Shown: positions 25,058-36,412 of the stretch, piece after piece | Numbering within the stretch: the stretch's first letter is position 1 | Layout of the letters: every line of letters starts with the position of its first letter | Translations under genes and position numbers: made by a program | Notes under the pieces: generated by a model | Seen by the model: the letters and a program-made list of their open reading frames with translations, nothing else | Database searches by the model: none | What the model was told of the DNA's origin: nothing | Origin: Arenicola marina | Lineage: Eukaryota; Annelida; Polychaeta; Arenicolidae | Direction: 5' to 3' | Assembly (NCBI GenBank): GCA_964019135.1 | Contig: OZ025248.1 | Span: 38,371,670 to 38,435,669, forward strand | DNA length: 64,000 bases

Positions 25058-25124
25058 GACTGGCCAGACCGGGCTTCGAACTAGAGACCCTTTGTCTACC
25101 GTTGGGTATCTACCACTCGGCCGC
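25058..25124 (-). repeat. tRNA-like sequence (SINE or decayed tRNA)
   Basis: On the minus strand GCGGCCGAGTGGTAGATAC looks like an A-box region and AGTTCGAAGCCC is a good B box. It is homologous to 18768-18842 and occupies the same place ahead of unit D. Duplicated with the gene rather than independently inserted. Confidence 0.5.
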
Positions 25125-25199
25125 GGGCGCTTCTCAATCGCCAAGTGGCGGAAGCAAACCCGATAAAGCTATCACTGTACAGATCAGAAGTGAAGGGGG

Positions 25200-25593
25200 C
25201 AAACGATCAGACCTGTGAAAAACAGTGGACATGGCACGCCATTTCACCATGTAATAAGGAAGTAGTGAACGGATGCCGCACGGTGGGTGGTAAATACAGT
25301 TATGAGGATCTCTTTGTATGTGAGTAGCGGTGTAGTGGTCTATTCTACTCATTCTAACACGGTCAGCAAGCTCATAGCTTGGCGGAGACATGAAGGAGAA
25401 TATGTAGAAGATGGTGGATGGAGTCACAAGACGTATACCTTCTCGCTGTCACCCAGTTATCTGACTTCCCGTAAGACTGTAGGATAGTTGACCAAATATA
25501 TGATCATTGCCGTCTACTCACATAAAAGTGGTGGATTCACTGAGATTATTGATCGGAATACACCTTTATGTGTAAGCTGTTCAAGGTAGGAGA
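25200..25593 (+). promoter_or_regulatory. Conserved 5' flank of pseudogene D
   Basis: Closest to the flank of unit C: it shares CATTTCACCATGTAAT and GGATGCCGCACGGTGGGTGG and ends just before ATGGAGCGACCG. Probable old promoter and 5' UTR. Confidence 0.35.
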
Positions 25594-27140
25594 ATGGAGC
25601 GACCGGTCATTGTCACGTGTGCACTACTCATTCTCGGGTGTGGCGCGTCAGACTCCAGACAAACATGTGTCGATCGTACAGAAGATTTACGGTTGGACTG
25701 TGGAGTTGGTGTTGTCTACGTGGAAGGAGCAGCAGCGCTGGGAGACTGTAGCCAGTCCGTGACGTGTTGCCAGGATACCAGGCATGGTGATGACGTCATC
25801 ACGGCGTGGGTTAGAGATTGGTGTCACGGCTTAGCGAGATGTCACCTGGAGGCTTCGACCTGGTACCCTGCTGCAAGCGGTGGGCGAACCAGCTTGGCTG
25901 TGAGCTATATGTGTAATGTTGCCTCACACAGTAGGTCAGGTATGGAAATATCAGTGAATCAACTAGCAGAGTTGCGTGTGATGCCCGCCATTCTAAACAC
26001 GACAAAGTGCTACGCTAGTTACTTCTCCCAACAGTTGTGTTTTGGCGACACGACGATAACGGATAACGGACGCCGTGTATGGAGTGAGTTCGTGTACCGC
26101 TATTCCTACTCACTGCTGTCCGAATCCTGACGACTGTACCATCCCGGTGGAAGAGAAGGATCCTAACGAGCACCCTGAGTATTACAATGAGATTCTGGTC
26201 AAGTGTAACAATGGTGTGCAGGTGCCCGTGACAACACGGATTACGTCACGCTCCACTACATGTGTCTCACAGGTATCTCAACTGTGTGTTTGGTTTTTGC
26301 AATTTTGGGCGCCTGGTTTTGTCCGTGATCTTTTCTTCTGTCATAATGCCCCGACACTTTCCGCCTGGACAATATCACATCGAAGTTACCTTACTAATAG
26401 TCATTTTCCTGGCTATTACAAGTTACAGGTGGAACAATAAGCAGACATGTGATGGTCGTTTTACCTCTTGGAGCGCCTTTCTGTACATGTGGTGTACTGG
26501 GGTGTCTATGGCACCACGGATTACGTCACGCTACACTACATGTGTCTCACAGGTAATACAAACTGTTGGACGTTTTGATTTGAAGCCAATGGTGGATCAC
26601 ATGGTGGCACTTGCAAAGTCTCGCATTAACGCGCTTGCAATTAAAAACACAGTGTACTAACATATCACACACTTTTGATGATATAAAATTTTTCGCGTTT
26701 CTCACTTGAATATATGTCTATATTGTGCCAGTTATATCAACAAGGTGAAGCCCATTACATAACAAGCGCCTCTCGGGTAGTTAATCTTTACTTCGTGCTC
26801 AGTATTTCATTGGAAAATTTGGATTTCTTGTTAACCATTGCACCGATAGCGTCCAATTTCAGCTTTTAGCATGCTCTTTGCACTGTTCACTTCTATAAAT
26901 AGGTTGAAGTCAATACTGAATGCATATTTCCTTTATTATCTATGCTTTGCAATGTATACTTCCATTTATGCATAGAGAAGTTAATCCCATTATGTGTTTC
27001 AATGTTATTAACCGTGCTACCTAACATCATTGACTAAAAAGATATTTCTCATGCCCATAGTTCCAGACTATGCAAATTTGTTGATACGCCCTCTAGATGC
27101 AGATCGGCTGACAACAACAACAGCTACAACGACTGACGTA

Positions 27141-30100
27141 GATAGATAGATAGATAGATATTTCGTTTATTATAGTCACTTGTGAGCTCCATAATACAAT
27201 ATACACGCAACACAAATAACAGAAAAATACAGCTCACCCAGCCATCATGGCTTATAAGTGACTTCAAGTTAAATAATATAATTGAATATGATTGAACAAT
27301 ATAATCTTTATCATTTATACTCTTACTCAGTCCAATATTATTATAATATGTAGAGAACTATGCTAAGCGTAAACAAACAAATATAACATACAGAACATAT
27401 AACCATCACTCAACGATACAACCGATTTTTCCTGATATGCCATGCTGCTGATAGGTAAGTTGTCAGAGGCTTCCAACAATATTTTAACAGATATATAAGT
27501 TGATCTTCTTTGTCCAAAATGTTAAATGTGGGATAGATCTTTGATGCGTGTTTATACAACGTTTCTCTGTATGACATATATACATCACAAACACATACAA
27601 AATGAACCTCGTTTTCAACTTCTCCCATGGAACAAAGACTACAAATTCGTTCTTCAGGCCGCAGTTTGCGATACTTTCCGGTGGAGGGGTCGACCATTAA
27701 TTTGTACCTTCCGGTTTCTAGTTCGATAGGTAACACTCCACAGCGCAACTGTGCAAGGAGTGATCTTTCCGGCCTGTTGGAATAACACGAGAGATATTTC
27801 TCAGTACCAAAGCACTCTTTAAACTTAACGTAGGTACGCAATTTCGGTTTAGTTTCTACCTCAGCACGCCATTCAACTTGTTGTAAATTAATTAAACGTT
27901 CAAGGGATACTTCAATGTTACACTGGCTCTTGGTTTCAAATACCCGAGATTGTCCAATATCGCTAAAGATATTTTCTACACTAGCGCACCAACCGTTACA
28001 GTTTAGACTCAATTCCCAATTAAAGATTGTTTTTGGGAGTCGGTAATCGGGCATTTTTATTATTTCATTCCATAATTTCAGCATTGATAAAAATCTTCTG
28101 TATCTAGGTAGCATCCATCCCATGTCCCCATTTATTGCTGCTATTGGTGCAAACTTGTGCACACCCATGAAGTATCTCAGTGCTCGATTTTGGACATTAT
28201 TGCATTTAGGAAAACGACCGTATCCCCACACTGCAGAGCCATAATCCATGATTGGTACTACCCCTGCTTCATACAATTTGCTATATGTGTGGTACCCGAC
28301 ATTTTTTACTGTCTTAAAACGCGCGATAATGGCAGACAGAGCCCTGCCACTGGCATCTGCTAGTGTTTCGGAGCATTCTAGGAATTCTAGGTATTCATCA
28401 AATATGACACCTAGGTATTTGTATTTCGTTTCCACCTGAATAACGTCCGCACCGCATCGAAATGTGACAGAGGTGCGTGCCCGCCGTCGCGGGCGGAAAT
28501 GGACAACTTTAGTCTTGTTTACATTCAGTTTCAAGCGCCACTTCATACACCACTCATGCATAATTGACAACATCTTTTGCAAGTTGCTTTCACTTTCGGC
28601 TAACAGAACAATGTCATCTGCATATAAAAGTATAGAAACTACCTCTTCTCCAATTTGGACTCCGAGCGACGCAGATTTTAATTTGAGGGCCAAGTCGTTG
28701 ATGTAGAGACCAAACAATGTCGGCGACAGGTTATCGCCCTGCCGTATACCATGGGTGACGGGGAACCAATTCGTATGAAGACCGTTGATTTTCACACATG
28801 CTTCCGTGTTCATATACAACGCCTTTATAGCATCATAGATTTTTCCATTGATATTGTAATCAAGAAGACGAACCATCAGAAGGTCCCGATCGACACGGTC
28901 AAACGCTTTTTCCATATCAACAAAGACTGCATAAGTTGACAAGCCCATTAATTTTCTATTTCGAGCAATGCTACTTAAGGTGTAAATGTGTTCTTGACAA
29001 TTACGGCCAGGTCGAAAGCCATTTTGCTCTTCTACAATTAGATCAATCAGCTCCGTATACTGACCAATTCTTTTGTTAAGTACGGACGAGTAAAGTTTCC
29101 CGATACAAGAGATAAGACTAATGGCCCGGTAGTTCAGTGGCACACATGGATCAAGTAGCGCACCTTTCGGTATTGGCTTTATCAGTGCTTTTGACCACAA
29201 GGACGGGCAAATGCCTAGACTGAAACATGCTTGGAACAGATCCCGTAATATCGTGAGTATTCTACCTGTTTTCAATACCTCATTTGGAATTAGATCTAGA
29301 CCGACCGCCTTTTTGTTTTTTAATCTAGAAACGGCAACATGTACCTCAGATAACTCAATATCGTGATTTAAAAATTCATTTGCAACCTCTTCATTTGGAT
29401 ACATCATAGCTTCAACCCTTTCTTTATAAGACATTGCATCTTTATAAAATGAGTTATCGAAGGAGGTAAAATCGCCAACCGACGGATTGTACAGGGACGA
29501 AAAGTCCTTTTCCCATACCTTAAGTACTTCTTGAGTTTCCGTGAAACAATGTTCGTCTGTGACAACTCTCATTGGAATATCCTTGTTTGAACGAGGTCCA
29601 AGTCGCTTAAGAGTGTCCCAAAATTCCTTGGGATTCTTACTGCTAATATCATCCAGTGTCTTTATCAATGTAGAACTATGCTCTCTCTTAGCCTTCCGTA
29701 ACTCCCTGTCAAATGTATGTCTAGCTGCCTGAAATTCCCTTCTCAACTTACTCTTCTCTTTAGTATTACCCTTACATTTCAGGAAAGTCTTTTCCCGTAA
29801 ACACATAGTTTTCCAGAGCTGGGTAAGTTCATCAGTCCAATACGGTTTACCATATTTGATTCTTTTTCTCGTATTTCTGTTACAGCCTACTGTGGGTGAG
29901 AGATATTCATCCATTTCTTTTGTAATAGCTTTACACATGTCATCATAGACATGGTCAACACTCTCCTGTCCGTCATGGATTTGTTCTATCCTTTCAATAA
30001 GTTGACTTACAGTTCTACCCCAAGCGGGTGATAAGAGAAAATCCGGTGGTATCATGCGTAGTTTATACTTCGGTTTCTCCACACTACGGTGGGCAACGTT

Positions 30101-30796
30101 CTCCCTTTCATTATTGTCTATAATGACGTCACAAAGATCAAATTCGGCTGTTAACACTGAGTGGTCAGGTAATTTGCATGTATCTGTAATTAACTCCTCC
30201 AGGCGATACCTTTCAACGAGATCACTTACCAAATCTACACGAAATTTACCAAATGACTTGATACTATCATGAGGAACCAACATGTAATCTACAACAGATT
30301 TTCCCCTTGTTGATACAAACGTGTAGTTATCATCTTCTCCAACTCTACCATTCAGCATACAAAACTTAATATCATGGAGAAAGGCAATTAATGAGTCTCC
30401 GTGACTGTTCTTAGATTTATCGAGAACCACTCTCGGTGGAATGTCGTCTATATCGCATATAACATCTTGGTCTCTACCCGTCCTGGCATTTAAATCACCA
30501 CAAAGGATTATGGAATCGGCATTACTTTGTAAGTATATTTCTGTGATTAAGTGAGCAAAAAAAGAACCAGCATCTCTACCCCAGGGCGAATTTTCCGGTG
30601 GCAGGTAACATGAGTAAATTACAGCAGAGAAATCAGTGCATTGATGTTTTAACCGTAGTCCGAGAATACCTTCATATTTGTCCACCACTTCAACATCAAA
30701 GACTTCGTAGAGGTTGTTCTTTACTAGTATTCCAACTCCGCCTGAACCTTTTCGCGCCCGCTTATGGGTTCCGCTTCTGTTGTTGCCGTAGAAGGA
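27141..30796 (-). mobile_element. 5'-truncated non-LTR (LINE) retrotransposon
   Basis: Inserted in the stalk exon of unit D in the opposite orientation. The 3' end is a (GATA)n-type tail at 27141-27165. The 5' end, near 30796, lies inside the endonuclease domain: reading upstream from the annotated frame gives a YGNN...KGSGGVGILV segment typical of these endonucleases before host stalk sequence resumes. The start of the endonuclease domain and any ORF1 are missing. The exact junction at the 5' end is uncertain by about 10 bases. Confidence 0.85.
27410..30688 (-). CDS. Non-LTR retrotransposon endonuclease/reverse transcriptase ORF
   Basis: One uninterrupted frame of 1092 residues from the first ATG; homology continues about 35 residues upstream of it, so the ATG is internal. 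The first about 200 residues are an APE-type endonuclease (CGDLNARTG, then VVDYMLVPHD). The middle holds a reverse transcriptase (GLDLIPNEVLK, FVDMEKAFDRVDR, GIRQGDNLSP, and YADD at about 28615-28630). The C-terminus has a Cys-rich CSLCSMGEVENEVHFVCVC motif. The element copies its own RNA at a nicked target. The intact frame suggests recent insertion, but the missing 5' end makes it non-autonomous. I do not assign a clade. Confidence 0.85.
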   Translation of the reverse strand: MVDKYEGILGLRLKHQCTDFSAVIYSCYLPPENSPWGRDAGSFFAHLITEIYLQSNADSIILCGDLNARTGRDQDVICDIDDIPPRVVLDKSKNSHGDSLIAFLHDIKFCMLNGRVGEDDNYTFVSTRGKSVVDYMLVPHDSIKSFGKFRVDLVSDLVERYRLEELITDTCKLPDHSVLTAEFDLCDVIIDNNERENVAHRSVEKPKYKLRMIPPDFLLSPAWGRTVSQLIERIEQIHDGQESVDHVYDDMCKAITKEMDEYLSPTVGCNRNTRKRIKYGKPYWTDELTQLWKTMCLREKTFLKCKGNTKEKSKLRREFQAARHTFDRELRKAKREHSSTLIKTLDDISSKNPKEFWDTLKRLGPRSNKDIPMRVVTDEHCFTETQEVLKVWEKDFSSLYNPSVGDFTSFDNSFYKDAMSYKERVEAMMYPNEEVANEFLNHDIELSEVHVAVSRLKNKKAVGLDLIPNEVLKTGRILTILRDLFQACFSLGICPSLWSKALIKPIPKGALLDPCVPLNYRAISLISCIGKLYSSVLNKRIGQYTELIDLIVEEQNGFRPGRNCQEHIYTLSSIARNRKLMGLSTYAVFVDMEKAFDRVDRDLLMVRLLDYNINGKIYDAIKALYMNTEACVKINGLHTNWFPVTHGIRQGDNLSPTLFGLYINDLALKLKSASLGVQIGEEVVSILLYADDIVLLAESESNLQKMLSIMHEWCMKWRLKLNVNKTKVVHFRPRRRARTSVTFRCGADVIQVETKYKYLGVIFDEYLEFLECSETLADASGRALSAIIARFKTVKNVGYHTYSKLYEAGVVPIMDYGSAVWGYGRFPKCNNVQNRALRYFMGVHKFAPIAAINGDMGWMLPRYRRFLSMLKLWNEIIKMPDYRLPKTIFNWELSLNCNGWCASVENIFSDIGQSRVFETKSQCNIEVSLERLINLQQVEWRAEVETKPKLRTYVKFKECFGTEKYLSCYSNRPERSLLAQLRCGVLPIELETGRYKLMVDPSTGKYRKLRPEERICSLCSMGEVENEVHFVCVCDVYMSYRETLYKHASKIYPTFNILDKEDQLIYLLKYCWKPLTTYLSAAWHIRKNRLYR

Positions 30797-31058
30797 GTAT
30801 CCACCATATCCACGAGTTTCACTTCCATCTCCACGATAAAATCAGGAACGCCAAATGGTGCGCTATCCACAGCTACCCCGGTTGTTGTATCCATGGTGAC
30901 TGATGTCACAACTAAGACTGACGCCAGTGAAAGTAACCCAGTCATCCAGCCTCACCCATCAGTGACAATATCTCTTCGTGCCAGATTCCCAGTCAAATAT
31001 GTCACGTCACGCTTACCTAGAATAATTTTTTTATCGAGGCCGACTGATTTCCTTCTGA

Positions 31059-31160
31059 TAGGGGGCGCGGACCCCGAATCCGGGCACCATGCCTGGGCTG
31101 AGTCCACTCGCGACACAGACCGTTACCGACCAGGTCATGCTCGTCATATATGTAATTAGA
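31059..31160 (-). repeat. tRNA-derived SINE-like remnant in intron of unit D
   Basis: The minus strand has ACCTGGTCGGTAACGG (A-box like) and GGGGTCCGCGCCCC (B-box like). Homologues lie in the same intron of E (41205-41295) and G (59590-59690, plus partial copies at about 58505-58565 and 59015-59065). Confidence 0.45.
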
Positions 31161-31830
31161 GCGATCGATTGGATACAAACAGATGCATCACTTGATTCGA
31201 GGCCCAACTGTCATAATCAGAACTTTGGCTTCGTAAAGTTAGATTGTTCTCTTGATGGCGTTATCATTCCTGTTTTAATTGAGTTAGCAGTCCTCTCCAG
31301 CTGTGTACCTTCGTACTTTACTTGACAGCACCACAGACCGCGGTGATAACAGCTGTAGTTGTGGTGGTTGTCGTGGTCATCGTGGCTGTGGTGGTGGCAG
31401 TGACGGTCTGCATGGTGTCCAGGTGCTACTGACATTTATCAGGGATTTAGGATTAATGAGGAACATAGGCGATAAAATAGAGCTTAAGAAAGACGTGTCG
31501 CCATCAAGTCTCGACAATCGGATACAGACGATCTACTGCTCATGTAATAATGACAAAGAACTATCTAACGCGTGCACATTCCTCATTAAATATAGCTACA
31601 ATACATACAAATCGTTTCAAGTCATATTGAAATGTCAACTAATGCAAAATATCGATTCTATTAATGCAGAATGCGAAAATCTAACACCACGTCAGAAGAG
31701 AGTACAACTGTCGGTACCCAGTCACCAGGCCTGGACAACTCGATTCACCTCCCGGAAGCTGAGCCTCTTCCACAGTCACCGGCTCGGATGATGACATCAC
31801 ACGCACCATCGGGAGTTGATGACGCAGATC

Positions 31831-32295
31831 TGTGCTATAAGTCGGTTGTTCGAATTAGTGTACCACAATTCTTCTTTGAGTCACAGTTCTTTTGGTTTAT
31901 TTAACGTGAAACTGCAACAATAAAAGTGCAGATATAGACACATTAGGATATATCATGTAAGCCAACGTCCAACTGTTAGCTGAAATGACATTAGCAATTT
32001 GATGCAGTTTGACACAGCAGAATGTCAACAAATAACAAGATGACTATGCAGAACAAATAATATAATTACACACAAATAAATAAGTATATATCGTTACTAA
32101 ATGTTACCAAGATTCAAACCAAAGACTAATTAATATACCTTCGATCCCGCAATCATGTCCAAATAGATACAACCTTCCAAAAACTGCCGGCTTATCAACA
32201 CTTCACCGAATTGAAACAAGCGGTTCTCTTCTCACTTCCGTTATGTAGGTCGCACTCTAGTAAATCAACTGCGACCTTAATTTATAACTTTTACA
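31831..32295 (-). repeat. 3' LTR of the BEL/Pao element
   Basis: 465-bp LTR directly repeated at 37255-37719. Differences are few and mostly substitutions (for example near 31856, 31932, 32061, 32096 and 32152). Confidence 0.9.
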
Positions 32296-32381
32296 TGGCT
32301 CCTCTGATTTCTGAATTTGATTATCATTGTTATCAAACTCAAAATCATTATCAAAAAAACACTTAAAAACTACATACATAG

Positions 32382-32591
32382 TTAATTGGCTCCCTCGTCG
32401 GGGTTGCCCGGTTTATACAATAGAACAAGTTTATGTATGGGTCTTTCGAAGGTTGACAAGACTGTTTTAACCTTGACTTTGCGCACAAGTTTGTCACTGC
32501 TAAGATATATGTCAATAATCCTAGCGCGAGGCCACTGACATCTTGGGACATTTTCGTCTAGCAACAACACAATGTCTCCAATTTCTCCCAT
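32382..32591 (-). pseudogene. BEL/Pao Pol C-terminal fragment (after the integrase core)
   Basis: Encodes GDIVLLLDEN, WPRARIIDIY and RPIHKLVLL, which matches the C-terminal domain found after the integrase core in BEL/Pao polyproteins. It is out of frame with, and overlaps, the end of the Gag-Pol frame. RNase H and the integrase zinc and catalytic domains, which should lie between, are gone. Confidence 0.75.
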
Positions 32592-35500
32592 TGCAATCGA
32601 ATCTCATCAGAGATAGGATCGTCCCAGTCACACTTGTCACGGCAAATTTCTTGGAGAATCCTTTTGCCTGTCAACAGAAAAGGTGCTATAAGGCCCAGGG
32701 GGTCAAAGACGGAAGATACGGTCGATAGAATCCCACGTCTCGTAAGTGGCTTGTTGGGTAATTCAACCCTGTATTGAAATGTGTCACTTTCAACGCACCA
32801 TTGTACTCCAAGGGTTCTAGATACAGGAAGCTCGTCATGCAACAGATCAATATTCTGTACATCTTTCGCTCGCTGTTCAATAGGTATAGCACCGAAGACT
32901 TCTAAGTTGTTGCAAACATATTTGTGTAAGCGAAAACCTCCATATTCACACATTTGACCAGTACTGTGTATCAATTGAAGTACTTCTGTCGGAGTTGCAA
33001 CAGATTTGAGACCATCATCCATATAAAAATCTCGTTTTACGAAATCTGCAGTTTCTCTTCCGCAGTCGTTTTCGTACTGACTTGCCGTCGTTTTCAATGC
33101 GTAATTAACACAACCTGGAGACGACCTCGCGCCGAACAAATGAGCTGTCATTCGGTATTCCACTGGATCATCTTCTATTTGATCCTTCTCATACCACAGG
33201 AAACGCAGAAAGTTTCTATGTTCTGGACTCACACTGACCTGATGGAACATGCTTTCAATGTCACAAACAAACGCTACGTCATCTTGACGGAAGCGACAGA
33301 GAATTTCGATTAAGCTGTTGATCAGATCAGGCCCTTGTAGTAAATGTTGATTGAGAGACCTCTCTTTATATTCCGCACTGCAGTCAAAAACGACTCTAAT
33401 CTTGCCAGGCTTCTTTGGGTGATACACCCCATGCTGTGGAAGGTACCATATCTTGCCACTGTCAGGTGACACATCTTCATGTGGAACTTTTTCGGCATAT
33501 CCTTTGTTAATGAGAGTCCTCATAAAGGCAACATAATCAGCTTGATAACTGATATCCCGTTTGAGCCCAGTTCTGAGACCAGCGAATCTCTTTAACGCCT
33601 GTGCTTTGTTGTTAGGTAGGTAGACATCGTCCTCCTTAAAAGGTAGAGGTATCTGGTAGTGTCCGTCTTCCCTTTGGCAAATTCCTTCGCGAACTTTCTG
33701 CAAGAACAATTTATCTTCGACTGAATTTTTTTTAAAACTCAGCCTTTCGTGGAATTCTAGATCGAACATCTGGTGAACTTGTGATGAACTGATTTCTCTC
33801 ACATTAGTCTTGAATGCAAAATGGCAGCGTCTGATTTCATTTGGTACTTGTTTGCCAGCAGAAGTATCAAACTGTCCTTTGTTGGGACGTCTGGCAGCAC
33901 CAATCACACTCCATCCTAGAGTCGTCCTTACGGCGTATGGCTCATCGTCTTCGGCACAGATCACCTCACGTGGCATAATAGCACCTGAACAGTTGAAACC
34001 GATCAACAAACCAACTTCCAAGTCTTTATCTAACGGGGAAATTTTGTGTGAAACCTTAATTAAATGAGGCCATGATCCTACCGTCTCAGGTCTTGGAATA
34101 AGGCCTCTCTCTGTTGGTATACTTTCGCGGGTATACGTGCCTGGTAAAGCAACTTCCTCTTGGTTGTTTATTCCTCTCACGACTAATCCATGAACCACCT
34201 CACTTTCGATGACGCTCTTCGAAGCTACTGTGGTGAGTTCCAGATCCACGGGTTCAGACGATACGTCAAAGCCTTTCATTATGTCACTTGAAACGAAACA
34301 CGCGCTGGACTGATTGTCGAGTAAAGCATAAGTCTTTATCTGATGTTCAGGATGATCACGGTGGTGCAAAACAACAGGCACAATCATTGAGTGATAACAG
34401 TCTTGTTCATCAGGCGTCATATTACTAGTGTTCGTCTTGAACGACGTGGCATTTTCATTTGTAGGAGTATGCCCTTCATTTACAGATTCCTCGTGTGAAG
34501 ACTGATCTTTGAATAATATACCATGCAATTTCTTCCTGCAGTTTCTAATCAGATGTCCTCTTTTGAGACAGCCAAAGCACAAACCGTTGTTCCGGGCGTA
34601 CAACTTCCTGTCAGTTGTTGACAGCTTGAGAAATTCCTCACAAGTACCTAAAGAATGTAACACTTCACACATAATACATCTCGGTTGATCGTAGTGGTCT
34701 ACTCTAGTTGGATTACTGGGGTCTGCAGCATGTGCTGGATGACTGGTTTGTGAAACGAAGCGCCGAGCTCTAGTCTGATTGTTGTTTCTAATCCATGCTT
34801 GAGGCTCTTTAACATCTTTCTTCGTATCAGTGAGATTAACGTTACCGGGACAGCAAGCAGTTCTAGCTTCATCAGCTACAAACCGACAAAATTCAGCGAA
34901 TGATGGGTAGCATCCTTCAAAAGATCCTATTCCGTGATCATCTTCATTGCCGTAAAGTGACTTGGCAATGATACGATTCCAACGTTCGCCAAGGGTACGA
35001 GGCAGTTTTCGAACAAGTTTCTTATTTGTTTCCGCTTTATCCAGACAATTAAGGTAGCTGATCGACATCATAGCTGCTTCGCAATGATGAAGGAAATCAG
35101 ACAAACTTTGCAGTCCATTACCATCACCGTATCTTACTGTTGGCCAGTTATCAATCTTCTTCTTGTATTCTTCTGCAATTTTGTATTTGTCCCCATATCT
35201 TCTCCTCAAAGTGTTTTTTGCACTTGTGTATGCATGAATATTGTCAAGATTGAGGAAACCGTATATTGATTCTTTTGCTTCTCCACTTGTGTATTTACTG
35301 AGATAATAAAGTCTCTCAGACGCATCCTCTATTTGTTTTTCGATAATTGCTTCGAATGACTTGATCCAAATAGGAAATTGAAGTAGACTGCCACTGAAGA
35401 CTTCTGGTTCCATTGGGGGCAAGCGATCTCCTTTGTTTGACAACAATTTAGCAAGTCGATTTAAAACATCTGTATCCCCACTGCTCTGTACTTGTTCATT

Positions 35501-36412
35501 CAACACCTGTTGTTTCACTTCATCTAAATTCAATCTAGTCTCAGGGATGATACTAGCTACTTCCAAAGCGTTCACATATTCTTGTGTATACTCAACGTTT
35601 CTGGCTCTACTGATAGGAGGTTGGGGGTCTCTGGAAGAGTTGAGTGAATCATTTCTTTCAATTCTTTCAATTGCATCCAATTTTGCTTTAGCCATATCCA
35701 ATTCCTTCATCGTTTGAAGCTTTTCATATTCCGCTTTCTTATGCTCTATTTCAGCTTTTCCTTTTGCTTCCATGTCTGCATATCGTAACTTTGCTTCCAA
35801 GGCTGCTGCTTCCGTTGCAGCTTCCAACTTCCTTGAAATATTCGAACTTTGAGACTGATTGGACTTTCGACTTTGTTTACTCCTATGTGACTTGTCTGAG
35901 TATCTTGACATAGTATCACTTTCAGATCTTAAATGAATTATGGTCTCTGCTAGATCCTTGGTGAGTTGATGATGTTCCTTTTCTATGTGGTCATAAGTAT
36001 CGTAGAACCTATCACCTTGATCACTAGACAAAGAAGATAGCCGATTGTATTGTTCAATAATACTGTCCATAGCCTGTTGTAAGGCATTTCGGTGTAATTT
36101 CAACTCAACCACATTGTCAGAGTCAGTCAGCAATCTTTGTATCTCATTTGAGCACTTTCTCCAGCGAGATATAGCAGTCTTGAATCTTTGTTTGCTTGTT
36201 TCAATTTGCCACGCTAAACCCTTTTCAGTGAATATCTTAGGACGGACATCAGGCAACTTTTCTGACAATTCTATGGCATGTACATCAGGTTGCGTTTCTG
36301 TCATTTCTTTGATAGGAACCTCATGATCAGTTACAGACTCTTCAAAAACCTCATCATCTTCACCACGCTCAATAGTATCACATGGCTCTTCCTTCGCCTT
36401 TGCGTCAGACAT
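32558..36412 (-). CDS. BEL/Pao Gag-protease-reverse transcriptase polyprotein
   Basis: 1284 residues from the ATG at 36412. Order: coiled-coil, charged N-terminus (residues 60-290); Gag region of DUF1759 type (around 325-480); Cys-rich CIMCEVLHSLGTC and zinc knuckle CFGCLKRGHLIRNC (about 575-625); aspartic protease with LLDNQSSACFVSSD (about 695); reverse transcriptase with DFYMDD (about 1130). The frame stops at 32558, where a deletion shifts it into CCC-stop instead of RNase H and integrase. The frame is otherwise open over 3.8 kb, so the insertion and deletion are recent or the copy was spread by a complete relative. Confidence 0.85.
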   Translation of the reverse strand: MSDAKAKEEPCDTIERGEDDEVFEESVTDHEVPIKEMTETQPDVHAIELSEKLPDVRPKIFTEKGLAWQIETSKQRFKTAISRWRKCSNEIQRLLTDSDNVVELKLHRNALQQAMDSIIEQYNRLSSLSSDQGDRFYDTYDHIEKEHHQLTKDLAETIIHLRSESDTMSRYSDKSHRSKQSRKSNQSQSSNISRKLEAATEAAALEAKLRYADMEAKGKAEIEHKKAEYEKLQTMKELDMAKAKLDAIERIERNDSLNSSRDPQPPISRARNVEYTQEYVNALEVASIIPETRLNLDEVKQQVLNEQVQSSGDTDVLNRLAKLLSNKGDRLPPMEPEVFSGSLLQFPIWIKSFEAIIEKQIEDASERLYYLSKYTSGEAKESIYGFLNLDNIHAYTSAKNTLRRRYGDKYKIAEEYKKKIDNWPTVRYGDGNGLQSLSDFLHHCEAAMMSISYLNCLDKAETNKKLVRKLPRTLGERWNRIIAKSLYGNEDDHGIGSFEGCYPSFAEFCRFVADEARTACCPGNVNLTDTKKDVKEPQAWIRNNNQTRARRFVSQTSHPAHAADPSNPTRVDHYDQPRCIMCEVLHSLGTCEEFLKLSTTDRKLYARNNGLCFGCLKRGHLIRNCRKKLHGILFKDQSSHEESVNEGHTPTNENATSFKTNTSNMTPDEQDCYHSMIVPVVLHHRDHPEHQIKTYALLDNQSSACFVSSDIMKGFDVSSEPVDLELTTVASKSVIESEVVHGLVVRGINNQEEVALPGTYTRESIPTERGLIPRPETVGSWPHLIKVSHKISPLDKDLEVGLLIGFNCSGAIMPREVICAEDDEPYAVRTTLGWSVIGAARRPNKGQFDTSAGKQVPNEIRRCHFAFKTNVREISSSQVHQMFDLEFHERLSFKKNSVEDKLFLQKVREGICQREDGHYQIPLPFKEDDVYLPNNKAQALKRFAGLRTGLKRDISYQADYVAFMRTLINKGYAEKVPHEDVSPDSGKIWYLPQHGVYHPKKPGKIRVVFDCSAEYKERSLNQHLLQGPDLINSLIEILCRFRQDDVAFVCDIESMFHQVSVSPEHRNFLRFLWYEKDQIEDDPVEYRMTAHLFGARSSPGCVNYALKTTASQYENDCGRETADFVKRDFYMDDGLKSVATPTEVLQLIHSTGQMCEYGGFRLHKYVCNNLEVFGAIPIEQRAKDVQNIDLLHDELPVSRTLGVQWCVESDTFQYRVELPNKPLTRRGILSTVSSVFDPLGLIAPFLLTGKRILQEICRDKCDWDDPISDEIRLQWEKLETLCCC

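Noticed and set aside
18768..25124. Functional tRNA genes
   Set aside because: A- and B-box like parts are visible, but acceptor stems do not pair convincingly and the copies travel with the receptor flanks.
26262..26660. 132-codon frame in the D region as a separate gene
   Set aside because: It reads intron sequence and an out-of-frame copy of the D2 end.
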